This document shows, piece after piece, positions 52,978-62,761 of a stretch of 64,000 nt of DNA; position 1 is the first letter of the stretch; each line of letters opens with the position of its first letter. The stretch lies in the NCBI RefSeq assembly GCF_004364165.1, contig NZ_SOAY01000010.1, positions 647,098 to 711,097 of the forward strand. Direction: 5' to 3'. Below the pieces are notes generated by a model that saw only the letters and a list, made by a program, of their open reading frames with translations, did no database searches and was not told where the DNA came from. Position numbers and translations under genes: made by a program. This stretch comes from Maribacter spongiicola. GTDB taxonomy: Bacteria; Bacteroidota; Bacteroidia; Flavobacteriales; Flavobacteriaceae.

Positions 52978-53931
52978 ATGGATCAATATATTATTTATTT
53001 AGGTTTTATTGTGGCAGCTTATGCTGTGATTGCTAATGATGTAATACAAACATTAGGTACGTTCATCACTTCTAATTCGAATGTGAAATGGTGGCTTTTA
53101 TGGGGCTTTGCGGGCTCTATTTTGACCGTTACTTTGGTTTATGGCTGGTATATAAACGGTGGTGATGTTTCTTATGGCAGGTTGTCGAATATTCCGCTAC
53201 CTGATCCAATGCCCTGGTGGTATTTATTGGCACCGATCTCTTTACTGGTAATTACCCGTTTTGGTATACCTGCAAGTACGACGTTTATGATTTTAAGTGT
53301 TTTTTCATCGAGCCAACTGATAGAAAAAATGATACTTAAATCTGTATTCGGTTATTCACTTGCCTTCGTTGCTGCATTTGTGTTGTATCTATTTTTGACG
53401 AAAAAATTTGAATCCCCGGCTTCTATTCGATTAATGGATAAAAAAAAGCAGCGTCCCTATTGGCTAGTGGCGCAATGGTTTTCAACAGGCTTTCTTTGGT
53501 CGCAGTGGTTAATACAAGATTTTGCCAATATTTTTGTATTTCTTCCAAGGCAATTGTCATTGTATGAACTCATATTTTCATTAGCGCTCATTTTACTTAT
53601 TATGGCGTATATATTTAATTCGAAAGGTGGTAAGATCCAAGGTATAGTGAATCAAAAATCGAATACTCAGCATATACGTTCGGCAACATTAATCGATGCT
53701 TGTTATGGTCTTTTGTTATTCTTTTTTACGACAGTAAATACCATACCTATGAGTACTACATGGGCATTTATCGGAATTTTGGCAGGTAGGGAAATTGCAA
53801 TAAGCTACCGCCTAAAGAAAGGAGAATTGAAAAAAACCTATAAAATGTTGGTCAATGATTTTGCCAAAGTAAACATGGGTCTTTTTGTAAGTATTTTAAT
53901 TGCTTACTTAATTCAATTTATGAAAGAGTAA
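52978..53931 (+). CDS. membrane protein distantly like PiT phosphate transporters
   Basis: 317 residues, about eight transmembrane helices in two related halves. NDVIQTLG near the N-terminus and the paired IPASTTFMILSVF and IPMSTTWAFIGIL segments recall the ND..N and P(V)STTH repeats of PiT transporters. The His normally after STT is absent in both halves. Substrate unknown. Confidence 0.6.
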   Translation: MDQYIIYLGFIVAAYAVIANDVIQTLGTFITSNSNVKWWLLWGFAGSILTVTLVYGWYINGGDVSYGRLSNIPLPDPMPWWYLLAPISLLVITRFGIPASTTFMILSVFSSSQLIEKMILKSVFGYSLAFVAAFVLYLFLTKKFESPASIRLMDKKKQRPYWLVAQWFSTGFLWSQWLIQDFANIFVFLPRQLSLYELIFSLALILLIMAYIFNSKGGKIQGIVNQKSNTQHIRSATLIDACYGLLLFFFTTVNTIPMSTTWAFIGILAGREIAISYRLKKGELKKTYKMLVNDFAKVNMGLFVSILIAYLIQFMKE

Positions 53932-53932
53932 C

Positions 53933-54811
53933 TTATTTTACACTGATCAATACCGCCTCGCAACTTTGAAGGTCGGAGTTCAATACAATATTTTCAGATT
54001 TTTTACCGTCAGATATTTCTACCGAAACCGTATTTGGTGGCGAATCGCCTAGATTATGGGCATAAAGGAATAAATCGTTAGATTTTTTAGGGTCTAGCTT
54101 TATTTTGAACTCCTTTTTCCAATAGGTCAAATAGTACCTTTTAACTACTTGTACACCGTTCAGATAGATAGATACAATATCACCATCTTGTCTGCCATGG
54201 TCCCAAATTTTTACAATAAGATTCTCAGATTCAAATTCGAACTCTTTGGTATATGAAATTTTTCTACCATCAAAGCTATCTCTAACTTCAGGTTTACTTT
54301 CGGCTTTATTTTCTATGTGAACCACTTCAGTCTGTTTCGGTGTAGCTTGTTTTTTAGTTTTGCTTTTAGATTTCTTTTTAGCAACAACGGTGTTCATATT
54401 TGCCAGCTGCTGTTTTTTCTTTCTTTCGTCAGATGCTGCATTCGTAATCGAGAAGAACGGAGTTACCTTTTTAGCAATATTGAATTTGTCATCGGGGAAT
54501 AGTTCTATGGCAACGACTTGATATCTATTGCCAGAGCCAATATTTTTCGCCAATTCTATACCGTCTTCAAAACCATCATTCTTAAAAGAACCCAGCTCTT
54601 GTACGACCATTTCATTACGTACCAGAAAAAAACGAATGGACTTGCTAGTATCGATTTTAACTGTATTCCACTCCAAAGCAATTTTATCTGGAATATTCCA
54701 GGTCGTATTTGCATTTGGTGAAACGATATTTATGGTAGCGATATCTTGCGCAAAACTAATAGTAGATACTAGTAATAGGACAGATAATAATATGAAATGA
54801 ATTTGACGCAT
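53933..54811 (-). CDS. exported beta-rich protein
   Basis: 292 residues; signal peptide (LLSVLLLVSTISFAQ), an immunoglobulin-like region with SPNANTTWNIPDKIALEWNT, a Lys-rich linker (KKKSKSKTKKQ), and a C-terminal beta domain (LIVKIWDHGRQDGDIVSIYL). Periplasmic or outer-surface binding protein of unknown role; no T9SS domain or lipobox. Its stop is 1 base from the convergent PiT-like gene. Confidence 0.7.
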   Translation of the reverse strand: MRQIHFILLSVLLLVSTISFAQDIATINIVSPNANTTWNIPDKIALEWNTVKIDTSKSIRFFLVRNEMVVQELGSFKNDGFEDGIELAKNIGSGNRYQVVAIELFPDDKFNIAKKVTPFFSITNAASDERKKKQQLANMNTVVAKKKSKSKTKKQATPKQTEVVHIENKAESKPEVRDSFDGRKISYTKEFEFESENLIVKIWDHGRQDGDIVSIYLNGVQVVKRYYLTYWKKEFKIKLDPKKSNDLFLYAHNLGDSPPNTVSVEISDGKKSENIVLNSDLQSCEAVLISVK

Positions 54812-55021
54812 ATGTAATATATTATCTCAAAGATAGTATGAAACCTGTATTGGTTTAACACCTTTAAAATCTACAAGATATATGTTAGTAAACGAAAATT
54901 TGTGCCAGTTTAATATAATAGTAGGTCTTTTTTAATGTAGTGATGTTTAATCAATCTCTTTTTGTAAGCTTTTTTTGCAAATTGTAAGGTTCTACAGTCT
55001 TTATTTTTTAATGTTAATTAA

Positions 55022-55052
55022 TGGAAATAATCCTAATAATTGGAAATAATCC
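55022..55052 (+). promoter_or_regulatory. two direct repeats TGGAAATAATCC upstream of dinB
   Basis: Identical 12-base units at 55022-55033 and 55041-55052, 19 bases apart, 36 bases before the dinB ATG, close to a TAATTTAG -7-like element. Possible operator for damage control of the operon. Confidence 0.5.
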
Positions 55053-55088
55053 ATAATTTAGCTATCCCCAATTTTTAGAGGGATAGTT

Positions 55089-56303
55089 ATGAGCAAGACC
55101 ATACTTCATATAGATTTAGATACTTTTTATGTATCTGTAGAGCGACTCAATAATCGGGAGTTGCATAATAAGCCTTTACTGGTCGGTGGTACGGGAGACC
55201 GCGGTGTAGTAGCGGCATGTAGTTATGAAACCCGCGGATTCGGTGTGCATTCGGGTATGCCCATGAAAATGGCACGCGAACTGTGTCCTGATGCTGTTGT
55301 AATTAGAGGTAATGCCGGTGACTACAGTAAACACTCAGATGTGGTGACAGAAATCATAAAAGAGTATGTACCCACATTCGAAAAATCAAGCATCGATGAA
55401 TTCTATGCAGACCTCACCGGTATGGATCGCTTTTTTGGTTGCTACCAGTATGCTTCTGAAATGCGAAAGAAGATTATTAAAGAAACGGGACTCCCCATTT
55501 CCTTTGGATTATCTGCCAATAAAATAGTATCTAAAGTAGCAACGAACGAGGCGAAACCGAATAATCAGTTAAAGATAGATGAGGGACTGGAGAAACCTTT
55601 TTTAGCTCCGTTATCCATAAAAAAAATACCGATGGTAGGCGATAAAACCTATCAGACCTTACGGAATCTTGGTCTGAGACAAGTACGTACCGTACAAGAA
55701 ATGCCCATGGAAGTAATGCAGCGTGTTTTGGGTGTTAATGGCGGAGTAATATGGAAACGTGCCAATGGTATAGATAATACACCTGTGATTCCGTTTTGCG
55801 AACGAAAATCAATCTCTACGGAGCGGACTTTTGATAAAGACACGATTGATGTAAACCGACTACGTGGTATTCTAATCGCCATGACCGAGAACCTGGCATA
55901 TCAATTACGTCGTGGAGATAAGTTAACAGCTTGTATTTCAGTTAAGATTCGATATTCGGATTTTAATACCTACTCAAAGCAAATGCGAATTCCCTATACC
56001 AGCGGAGACCATATTCTAATACCTAAAATTCTAGACCTGTTCAAGAATTTGTATAACCGTAGGTTATTAGTACGGTTGATTGGTATACGTTTCAGTCATC
56101 TGGTATCTGGTAATTATCAAATCAACCTTTTTGATGATACCGAAGAAATACTAAGCCTCTACAATGCCTTAGATTACATTCGAAAACGCTACGGAGACAA
56201 AAGTGTATTACGAGCATCGGGCATGGGAGCAAAAACAATAGGGAGAATGCATAACCCTTTCAACGGATTGCCACCTGTTGTGTTGGCGCATAGGAAATTA
56301 TAA
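55089..56303 (+). CDS. dinB: DNA polymerase IV (Y-family)
   Basis: 404 residues with the Y-family motifs HIDLDTFYVSVE (metal Asp), CSYETRGFGVHSGMP and SSIDEFYADLTG (catalytic Asp-Glu). It replicates past damaged bases. It lies upstream of the error-prone dnaE, an arrangement seen in many bacteria as a translesion cassette. The GC-rich repeat begins right at its stop. Confidence 0.95.
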   Translation: MSKTILHIDLDTFYVSVERLNNRELHNKPLLVGGTGDRGVVAACSYETRGFGVHSGMPMKMARELCPDAVVIRGNAGDYSKHSDVVTEIIKEYVPTFEKSSIDEFYADLTGMDRFFGCYQYASEMRKKIIKETGLPISFGLSANKIVSKVATNEAKPNNQLKIDEGLEKPFLAPLSIKKIPMVGDKTYQTLRNLGLRQVRTVQEMPMEVMQRVLGVNGGVIWKRANGIDNTPVIPFCERKSISTERTFDKDTIDVNRLRGILIAMTENLAYQLRRGDKLTACISVKIRYSDFNTYSKQMRIPYTSGDHILIPKILDLFKNLYNRRLLVRLIGIRFSHLVSGNYQINLFDDTEEILSLYNALDYIRKRYGDKSVLRASGMGAKTIGRMHNPFNGLPPVVLAHRKL

Positions 56304-56328
56304 GCCCCCTAGCCCCCAAAGGGGGAAT
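56304..56328 (+). repeat. 25-bp GC-rich dispersed repeat, copy 2
   Basis: Inverted relative to 2761-2785, 23/25 identical, starting directly behind the dinB stop. Confidence 0.75.
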
Positions 56329-57059
56329 GAAATGTTTGGTTGTTACTCGTTGTTGGTTGTTGGTTTTCGGTTGTCCGTTGTCCGTTGATGGTTGTTCGTT
56401 GTTCGTTGTTGGAGTGTTTGTCCGGTCGAGCGCATTCGAGACCTATTTGTTTGTTGAGGAGAGAAAAGAATATAGAAAATAGAGAAGAGAGAAAGCGCAC
56501 TGCGCCGAGCTCCACACGCGAAGCGTAAAAAAACGAACAATAAAAAAGTGCACTGCGCATAGTGAACAGCGTATCGCGGCCAACGCCACAAGCGAAGCGA
56601 AAAAAAGACCGTCAACCGTCAACTGACAGCCGATAACCAAAAAGTGAAGCGCAAAAAAACGAACAACCGAAAACCATCAACCAACAACCAAAAAGAGGAG
56701 GCACGACGAAGTGATCTGTTGAATTTGGGTAACAATGATAATCGGATGTACCTACTTTCGGCAGATTGCTTCGGTGAAAAACCTCGCAAAGACGAAATCC
56801 GTTCACTGAGTGTAGCCGAAGTGAGATTTTGAGTGAGAAAGTTGAAGTTAGAAAAGAGAATATAGAAAATAGAGAAGAGAAAAACGCATTGCGCATAGCG
56901 AACAGCATGTCGCACCCAACGCCACAAGCGAAGCAAAAAAAACCATCAACCGACAACCGACAACCATCAACCAAAAGCGTAGCGCAGCAACCGATAACCA
57001 TCAACCAAAAAGCGAAGCACAAAACACGAACAACCAACAACGGACAACCAACAACGAAT
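56329..57059. repeat. degenerate repeat block between dinB and dnaE2
   Basis: About 730 bases of low-complexity sequence: CAACCAACAACC/GTTGTTGG stretches, the 20-mer TATAGAAAATAGAGAAGAGA at 56471-56490 and 56861-56880 (third copy 60101-60120), and about 50 bases around acgccacaagcgaagc present twice (56551-56605, 56886-56941). The gagtgtagccgaagtg unit of the ligase repeat is at 56804-56823. No gene here. Frames reading through give only Thr/Asn/Gln-rich peptide. Confidence 0.8.
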
Positions 57060-60000
57060 TTGTACCTAAACTGCCACACATACTACAGCCTTCGCTACGG
57101 GACATTCTCCGAGATCGAGCTTTTGCAATTAGCGAAATCCCATGGAGTGACGCAATTGGTATTGACGGATATTAATAATACATCGGCTTGTTTAAACTTT
57201 GTTCGTAAAGCACCCGAATATGATGTGCGACCCATTTTGGGAATCGATTTTAGAAACGGAGTAGAGCCTTGCTTTGTAGGTGTAGCTAAGAATAATGAAG
57301 GGTTTTTAGAACTCAATAATTTTCTGTCTCATCACATACATCAAGACAAGAAGATTCCCGAAGCCGCTCCAGATTTTAAAGAGGTGTTTGTTATTTATCC
57401 TTTTGAGAAAATTCTAGAGAGTGAAAAGAAAGTCTTTGCTGACCATGAGTTTATAGGGATTTCTGTAAATGAGCTGAAACGGCTCCGGTTTTCAAAGTTA
57501 TTAGAGCAGAGAGATAAAATCGTACTGCTGCAGCCGGTCACGTTTAGAAATAAGCGCGATTTTAATGCCCACCGATTGCTGCGTGCCATAGATAACAACA
57601 CTTTGTTGAGTATGTTGTCGGTTACGGAACAGGCTCGTGATGATGAACATATGTATGCGATACCAAACTTGGCTGTGTACTTTTCCGAGCATAGTTTTAT
57701 CCTAGAAAATACCCAGCGGTTGATGGATGCTTGTTCTATTCATTTTGATTTTTCGGTAGGGAGAGAACCTCAGAATTTAAGCAAGTACTTAGGTAGTAAA
57801 GAAGAAGATGAGGTTTTTCTAGAACGGTTATGTCAAGAGGGTTTGCCAAAGCGATACCCAGAAATTGAGCAGCCTGTTTTAGACCGTTTAGAAAAAGAGC
57901 TTTACCTCATTAAAAAAATGGGATTCGTCTCGTATTTTCTTATCAATTGGGATATTGTCACCTATGCCCGAAAGCAGAATTTCTTTTACGTAGGTCGGGG
58001 TAGTGGTGCCAATAGTATTGTGGCGTACCTGCTTTTTATTACCGATGTGGATCCTATGGAGCTCGATTTGTATTTTGAACGGTTTATTAATCTGTATCGT
58101 GTGAATCCGCCCGATTTTGATATTGATTTTTCACATCGAGACAGACCTATAATGACGGAATATATTTTCAATCGTTTCGAAAATGTGGCACTGTTGGGTA
58201 CCTACGTTACTTTTCAATCTCGTGGAGTTATTCGTGAGCTTGGTAAGGTTTTCGGTCTGCCAAAAGATGAAATAGATTTGTTGTGTGATGGTAATATACA
58301 GGCAAGCAGGTTAGATACTATTTCAACTTTAGTATTGAAATACACACAGCTACTTCATGGCATGCCTAATTACCTGAGTATACATGCTGGCGGAATTCTA
58401 ATTACCGAGAAACCTATCCATTGGTTTTCGGCAACGAATATGCCTCCAAAGGGATTCCCAACCACACAGTTCGATATGATTATCGCCGAAGATGTCGGTA
58501 TTTTTAAGTTCGATATTCTTGCCCAACGCGGACTCTCGAAAATAAAGGAGACGCTTGATATTCTAGAACGCGACCGACCAGAGGAGTTTGCCAAATTTAA
58601 TATTCATGATATCAAGGCATTTAAGAGAGACCCTAAGATCAATAATTTGATAAAAACGGCGCAGTGCATGGGGTGTTTTTATGTGGAATCTCCCGCCATG
58701 CGGATGCTGTTGAAAAAGCTTGAAGTGGATACTTATTTAGGTCTGGTAGCTGCAAGTTCTATTATTCGCCCTGGCGTGTCTAAAAGCGGAATGATGCGCG
58801 AGTATATTCTTCGCCATCGCAACAAGGGCAGGGCTGAAGAATTGGCGCATCCGGTGATGTTAGAAATTATGCCAGAGACATACGGAGTTATGGTCTATCA
58901 AGAAGATGTGATAAAAGTAGTCCACCATTTTGCAGATCTAGATTTAGGAGAAGCCGATGTATTACGACGCGGTATGAGTGGTAAATTCCGTTCTCGGGAG
59001 GAGTTCCAGAAAGTAAAAGATAAGTTTATAGACAACTGCCGTAAAAAAGGATATGCAGAAAAACTCATTCAAGAAATTTGGGATCAAGTAGCAAGTTTTG
59101 CAGGCTATGCTTTCGCTAAAGGGCATTCCGCATCGTATGCGGTAGAAAGTTACCAGAGTTTGTTTTTACGTGCCTACTATCCGTTAGAATACATGGTGGC
59201 AGTTCTTAATAATGGTGGTGGGTTTTATAAGCCTGAGTTCTACGTGCATGAAGCTCGTATGTTAGGAGCAACGATACATCCGCCTTGCGTCAATAAAAGT
59301 AATGCGGGCAATCGTATCTATGGTAAGGAATTGTATTTAGGATTAGGTTATTTGCGGGAATTGGAACAACGGGTAATGGAGCGTATTTTAAAAGAACGCT
59401 TCGTGAAGGGTAATTTTATATCGTTGGAAGATTTTTTGGACAGACTGATCATCTCTATAGAACAAGTCAGTATTTTAATACGGATTGATGCCTTCCGGTT
59501 TACGGATACCAATAAACACGAACTCCTCTGGAAAGCACATTTGTTTTTGAACAAGACCAAGAAAATAGACCACCCAAAACTGTTTGCGCCAAAACAGCAA
59601 CATTTTGAAATTCCGTCTTTATATAGTACTAATCTAGAAGTTGCTTTTACGCAGTTAGAGTTGTTAGGGTTTAGTTTATGTAGTCCGTTTGAACTTTTAG
59701 AAGAGGCGCCATTAAATACTACGGGCTGCAAAGATTTCGAGAAGTATTTAAATAGTAATATCGATATCTACGGATATCTGATTACTATAAAGCGAGCAAA
59801 AACCCACAATGGAAAAGCAATGTTTTTTGCAACTTTATTAGACCAACAAGGACAAGTTTTTGATACAGTATTATTCCCTCCGGTAGCCGCAAAATATATG
59901 TTTAGAGGAAGAGGAATTTATCGGTTCTACGGCAAAGTAGTTAGTGAATTCGGTTTCTTAAGTATAGAAGTCATTAAACTAATAAAACAAGATTTCATTC

Positions 60001-60080
60001 AAGACCCAAGGTATGCCGATATGAAAACAAGCGCCAAAGTTTTTGACCAAAAGAAGATTGGTGAAGAGAAAATAGATTAG
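57060..60080 (+). CDS. dnaE2: error-prone DNA polymerase III alpha subunit, DnaE2 type
   Basis: C-family polymerase. PHP domain at the start (NCHTYYSLRYGTFSEIE, VLTDINNTSAC), catalytic Asp triad region PDFDIDFSHRDR, helix-hairpin-helix and C-terminal OB segments. A frame extends to ATG 56829, but its first 77 codons are translated repeat (poly Thr/Asn/Gln). The family begins M-YLNCH-like, so I choose TTG at 57060 (LYLNCHTYYSLRYG). 1006 residues, close to family length. Follows dinB with about 750 bp of inserted repeat between. Confidence 0.9.
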   Translation: MYLNCHTYYSLRYGTFSEIELLQLAKSHGVTQLVLTDINNTSACLNFVRKAPEYDVRPILGIDFRNGVEPCFVGVAKNNEGFLELNNFLSHHIHQDKKIPEAAPDFKEVFVIYPFEKILESEKKVFADHEFIGISVNELKRLRFSKLLEQRDKIVLLQPVTFRNKRDFNAHRLLRAIDNNTLLSMLSVTEQARDDEHMYAIPNLAVYFSEHSFILENTQRLMDACSIHFDFSVGREPQNLSKYLGSKEEDEVFLERLCQEGLPKRYPEIEQPVLDRLEKELYLIKKMGFVSYFLINWDIVTYARKQNFFYVGRGSGANSIVAYLLFITDVDPMELDLYFERFINLYRVNPPDFDIDFSHRDRPIMTEYIFNRFENVALLGTYVTFQSRGVIRELGKVFGLPKDEIDLLCDGNIQASRLDTISTLVLKYTQLLHGMPNYLSIHAGGILITEKPIHWFSATNMPPKGFPTTQFDMIIAEDVGIFKFDILAQRGLSKIKETLDILERDRPEEFAKFNIHDIKAFKRDPKINNLIKTAQCMGCFYVESPAMRMLLKKLEVDTYLGLVAASSIIRPGVSKSGMMREYILRHRNKGRAEELAHPVMLEIMPETYGVMVYQEDVIKVVHHFADLDLGEADVLRRGMSGKFRSREEFQKVKDKFIDNCRKKGYAEKLIQEIWDQVASFAGYAFAKGHSASYAVESYQSLFLRAYYPLEYMVAVLNNGGGFYKPEFYVHEARMLGATIHPPCVNKSNAGNRIYGKELYLGLGYLRELEQRVMERILKERFVKGNFISLEDFLDRLIISIEQVSILIRIDAFRFTDTNKHELLWKAHLFLNKTKKIDHPKLFAPKQQHFEIPSLYSTNLEVAFTQLELLGFSLCSPFELLEEAPLNTTGCKDFEKYLNSNIDIYGYLITIKRAKTHNGKAMFFATLLDQQGQVFDTVLFPPVAAKYMFRGRGIYRFYGKVVSEFGFLSIEVIKLIKQDFIQDPRYADMKTSAKVFDQKKIGEEKID

Positions 60081-60089
60081 AGGAACAAT

Positions 60090-60446
60090 AGAAAATAGAG
60101 TATAGAAAATAGAGAAGAGAGAAACCGCTATTCGCAATGCGCTTAGCGCTTAACGCAGATTACGCGTATTGCGTGAGGCGTATAGTGTTTGACTCCGACA
60201 ACCAACACTTTTGCTGAGCGTAGCCGAAGTAACTAACAACCAAAAAAGCGTCCAGCGTTTAGCGAACAGCGCAAAACCATCAACGAACAACCAAAAAGCG
60301 TCCAGCGCACAGCGCAGAAACCAACACTTGTGCTGAGCGTAGCCGAAGTAACCATCAAAGAACAACCAAAAAGCGTACAGCGTCCAGCGTTTAGCGAACA
60401 GCGCATAAAAAACCATCAACCGACAACCATCAACCAACAACTAAAA
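60090..60446. repeat. repeat block downstream of dnaE2
   Basis: Same family as 56329-57059: the TATAGAAAATAG 20-mer at 60101-60120, two gctgagcgtagccgaagt copies (60213-60230, 60332-60349), and AACCAACAACCAAAAAGCG strings. No gene. Confidence 0.8.
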
Positions 60447-60584
60447 TCAAAAAGCCTCTAACACATAACCAAATATCCAGTATAGTATCAAAAACACAAA
60501 AACGGTTCCAATACATCCACATTTACCTCCGCCTATTTTCTTTGCGCCGTACCACGCACCAATAATTTGAATTAGTTTTTTCAT
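60447..60584 (-). CDS. small membrane protein, 45 residues
   Basis: ATG at 60582-60584, TGA at 60447-60449. Reads MKKLIQIIGAWYGAKK, a Gly/Cys turn (IGGGKCGCIG), one transmembrane segment (TVFVFLILYWIFGYVL) and EAF. Predicted single-pass small protein, similar in size to Pmp3/YqaE peptides but not recognised as one. It borders the repeat block. Confidence 0.5.
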   Translation of the reverse strand: MKKLIQIIGAWYGAKKIGGGKCGCIGTVFVFLILYWIFGYVLEAF

Positions 60585-61002
60585 GATGGCAATTTACAAG
60601 ATTACTTGGTTGCAATTGATTTAAAAATTAGCTTGAAAAGTAGTAATTAATTTTTAGATTTTTGCCGAATGTTGAGTGGTTAAAAGGTTTTCAATATATA
60701 AGAAATTTTATGAATGAAAAATATCTTCACTAATAGAGAAAGTAAAAAATATTTCTGAAGAATAAATCGCGTAATTTCTGCAATAGTATGACAGTTGTCT
60801 TATTAATAAAAATAGTTCTAGAAAATATTTAAAAATTATGATTTTCTATCAAACTAAATTTAAATTAAAAAATATAAGATGTCATCAGGTAAATGAACTC
60901 ATTCGTCGATAGTTATTGGAGGTATAGTTAATTTAAGTCAATTTTGTTTACTACAATTAAAAATTCATGTTAATCATATTATTTGGTTTCCTTATTTAAT
61001 AA
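60585..61002. other. A+T-rich region upstream of the glycosyltransferase gene
   Basis: No gene or clear repeat; presumably the promoter and leader of the exopolysaccharide gene at 61003. Confidence 0.5.
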
Positions 61003-62355
61003 ATGAAATACCGCAATTCCGACTTTATAGTGCCAATCTCTATATTCTTACATTTATGTATCATAAATGGAGTGTTGTTTATTTTAACTCCAGAGACCTA
61101 TCTGAATGTATTTAATATCGCCTATTATAATTTCAGCTGGTTATTTATCGCATTTATTTTAAACTATTACACAACAGAAAGAAAGGAGCTCTTTTTTACA
61201 AGGTTTCATAAAATCATTCAAATTCTCTTTGTTTACTTTCTTGCTTATTTTGCATTGTTTGCTATATTAGATGAGAGCGTACCATCTGTTCAGTATCAAT
61301 ATTTAGTTTATGCAATTTTAGCTATTTGTCTTATTTGCTACAGGGTACTATTCTTTTGGGTAAGAGGTAAGTTTAGGGTTATAGGTCGTAATAGCGTTAA
61401 AGTAATTGTTCTTGGTAGAGATAGAAATTTAAAGAAAATCAGAAAAGTTTTTGACAACCCTACTTTCGGGTATCATTATGCAGGTTATTTTTCAGACAGA
61501 GACTCAAAGAGTCTAACATATTTAGGTCAAATAAATGAATCCTTCGGTTATATTCTAAATTATGATATTGATATTATTTATTGTGTAGCGTCAAATTTTA
61601 GCGAAGAAGAGCTAAAGAACTTTGTAAATTTTGCTGATAATAATTTAATTCGTTTTAAAGTCATTTTAGATGACATGGATGTATTTAATCGCGCTATGTC
61701 TGTTGAAACATACAATAATATTCCGGTACTTAATTTAAGAAATGTTCCACTAGACACAGAATATGCCCGTATTATTAAACGTGCTTTTGATATTGTTTTT
61801 TCAAGTCTAGTAATACTATTATTGTTATCATGGTTAACCCCTATTTTATATATTTTAATAAAATTAGATTCTCCAGGAGATTTTTATTTTAAACAATTAC
61901 GACACGGGTACAAAAGACAAACATTTTGGTGTTATAAGTATCGTTCTATGACCGTGAATAAAGAATCTGATTCTCAAATGGCTAAGAAAGGGGATATGAG
62001 GGTTACAAGAATTGGTAAGTTTATACGTAAAACTAGTATTGATGAATTGCCACAATTCATCAATGTATTTAAAGGTGATATGAGTATTGTAGGTCCAAGA
62101 CCTCATATGGTGTTACATACTTCTGATTACGAAAAATCAGTCGATAAATATTTAGTACGCCATTTTGTAAAACCTGGAATAACTGGTTTGGCACAAATAA
62201 AGGGCTATCGAGGCGAAATCATTAACTCTTCAGATATTAAGAACCGAACGCGTTTAGATATTTTTTATGTAGAAAGATGGTCTGTAGGGTTAGATTTGCA
62301 TATTCTTTTTTACACTATATACAATGTAATTAAGGGGGAAGAAAAAGCTTATTGA
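61003..62355 (+). CDS. polyprenyl glycosylphosphotransferase (exopolysaccharide initiation)
   Basis: 450 residues: four or five N-terminal transmembrane helices, a central Rossmann-like domain (VIVLGRDRNLKKIRK), and the C-terminal sugar-transferase domain with [44 protein letters not shown] and VGPRPH. Transfers the first sugar phosphate to undecaprenyl phosphate. Complete; opposite strand from the partial paralogue at 63632. Confidence 0.92.
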   Translation: MKYRNSDFIVPISIFLHLCIINGVLFILTPETYLNVFNIAYYNFSWLFIAFILNYYTTERKELFFTRFHKIIQILFVYFLAYFALFAILDESVPSVQYQYLVYAILAICLICYRVLFFWVRGKFRVIGRNSVKVIVLGRDRNLKKIRKVFDNPTFGYHYAGYFSDRDSKSLTYLGQINESFGYILNYDIDIIYCVASNFSEEELKNFVNFADNNLIRFKVILDDMDVFNRAMSVETYNNIPVLNLRNVPLDTEYARIIKRAFDIVFSSLVILLLLSWLTPILYILIKLDSPGDFYFKQLRHGYKRQTFWCYKYRSMTVNKESDSQMAKKGDMRVTRIGKFIRKTSIDELPQFINVFKGDMSIVGPRPHMVLHTSDYEKSVDKYLVRHFVKPGITGLAQIKGYRGEIINSSDIKNRTRLDIFYVERWSVGLDLHILFYTIYNVIKGEEKAY

Positions 62356-62761
62356 ATCATATATTGTTTTAGTAATAATGATGTATTATAAGAATTTAGA
62401 ATTATGTATGAGTATACAATATTCTCAAATATGTAAAAAGTTATGGGAGCTATGAAAGCCATCAAAAAATTTTTTGTATTATTTGCATCTGTAATAAATA
62501 TTTATTGAAGTATTTTTAATACCTAAATAATCCTTGGCTTTTAGAATTTTGTGGGTAACTAATTTAGGAAATTTATAGGCAAAACGTTTTAATCTTCACA
62601 ACAGTTACGTTGCTAATATTTATTGCTCTTCTTTCTTTTTTTAAATAAATAGAATAATTATTTCAACTTCAATCTAGAAAAAAGAAATAGGTTATCTTTT
62701 TTACGAATAGAATTCACATAAATGAAATTGTTAAATTATTTTTGAGCAAAATTAGAAATAC
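62356..62761. other. A+T-rich intergenic region
   Basis: No gene, repeat or RNA structure recognised; carries the leader of the DUF808 gene. Confidence 0.5.

Noticed and set aside
56336-57059. Possible CRISPR array
   Set aside because: Repeats are degenerate, of unequal period and low complexity, with no fixed spacers and no cas genes.
56829-57059. N-terminal extension of dnaE2
   Set aside because: Translated repeat sequence (Thr/Asn/Gln-rich) that the polymerase family does not have; taken as open but probably not the native start.
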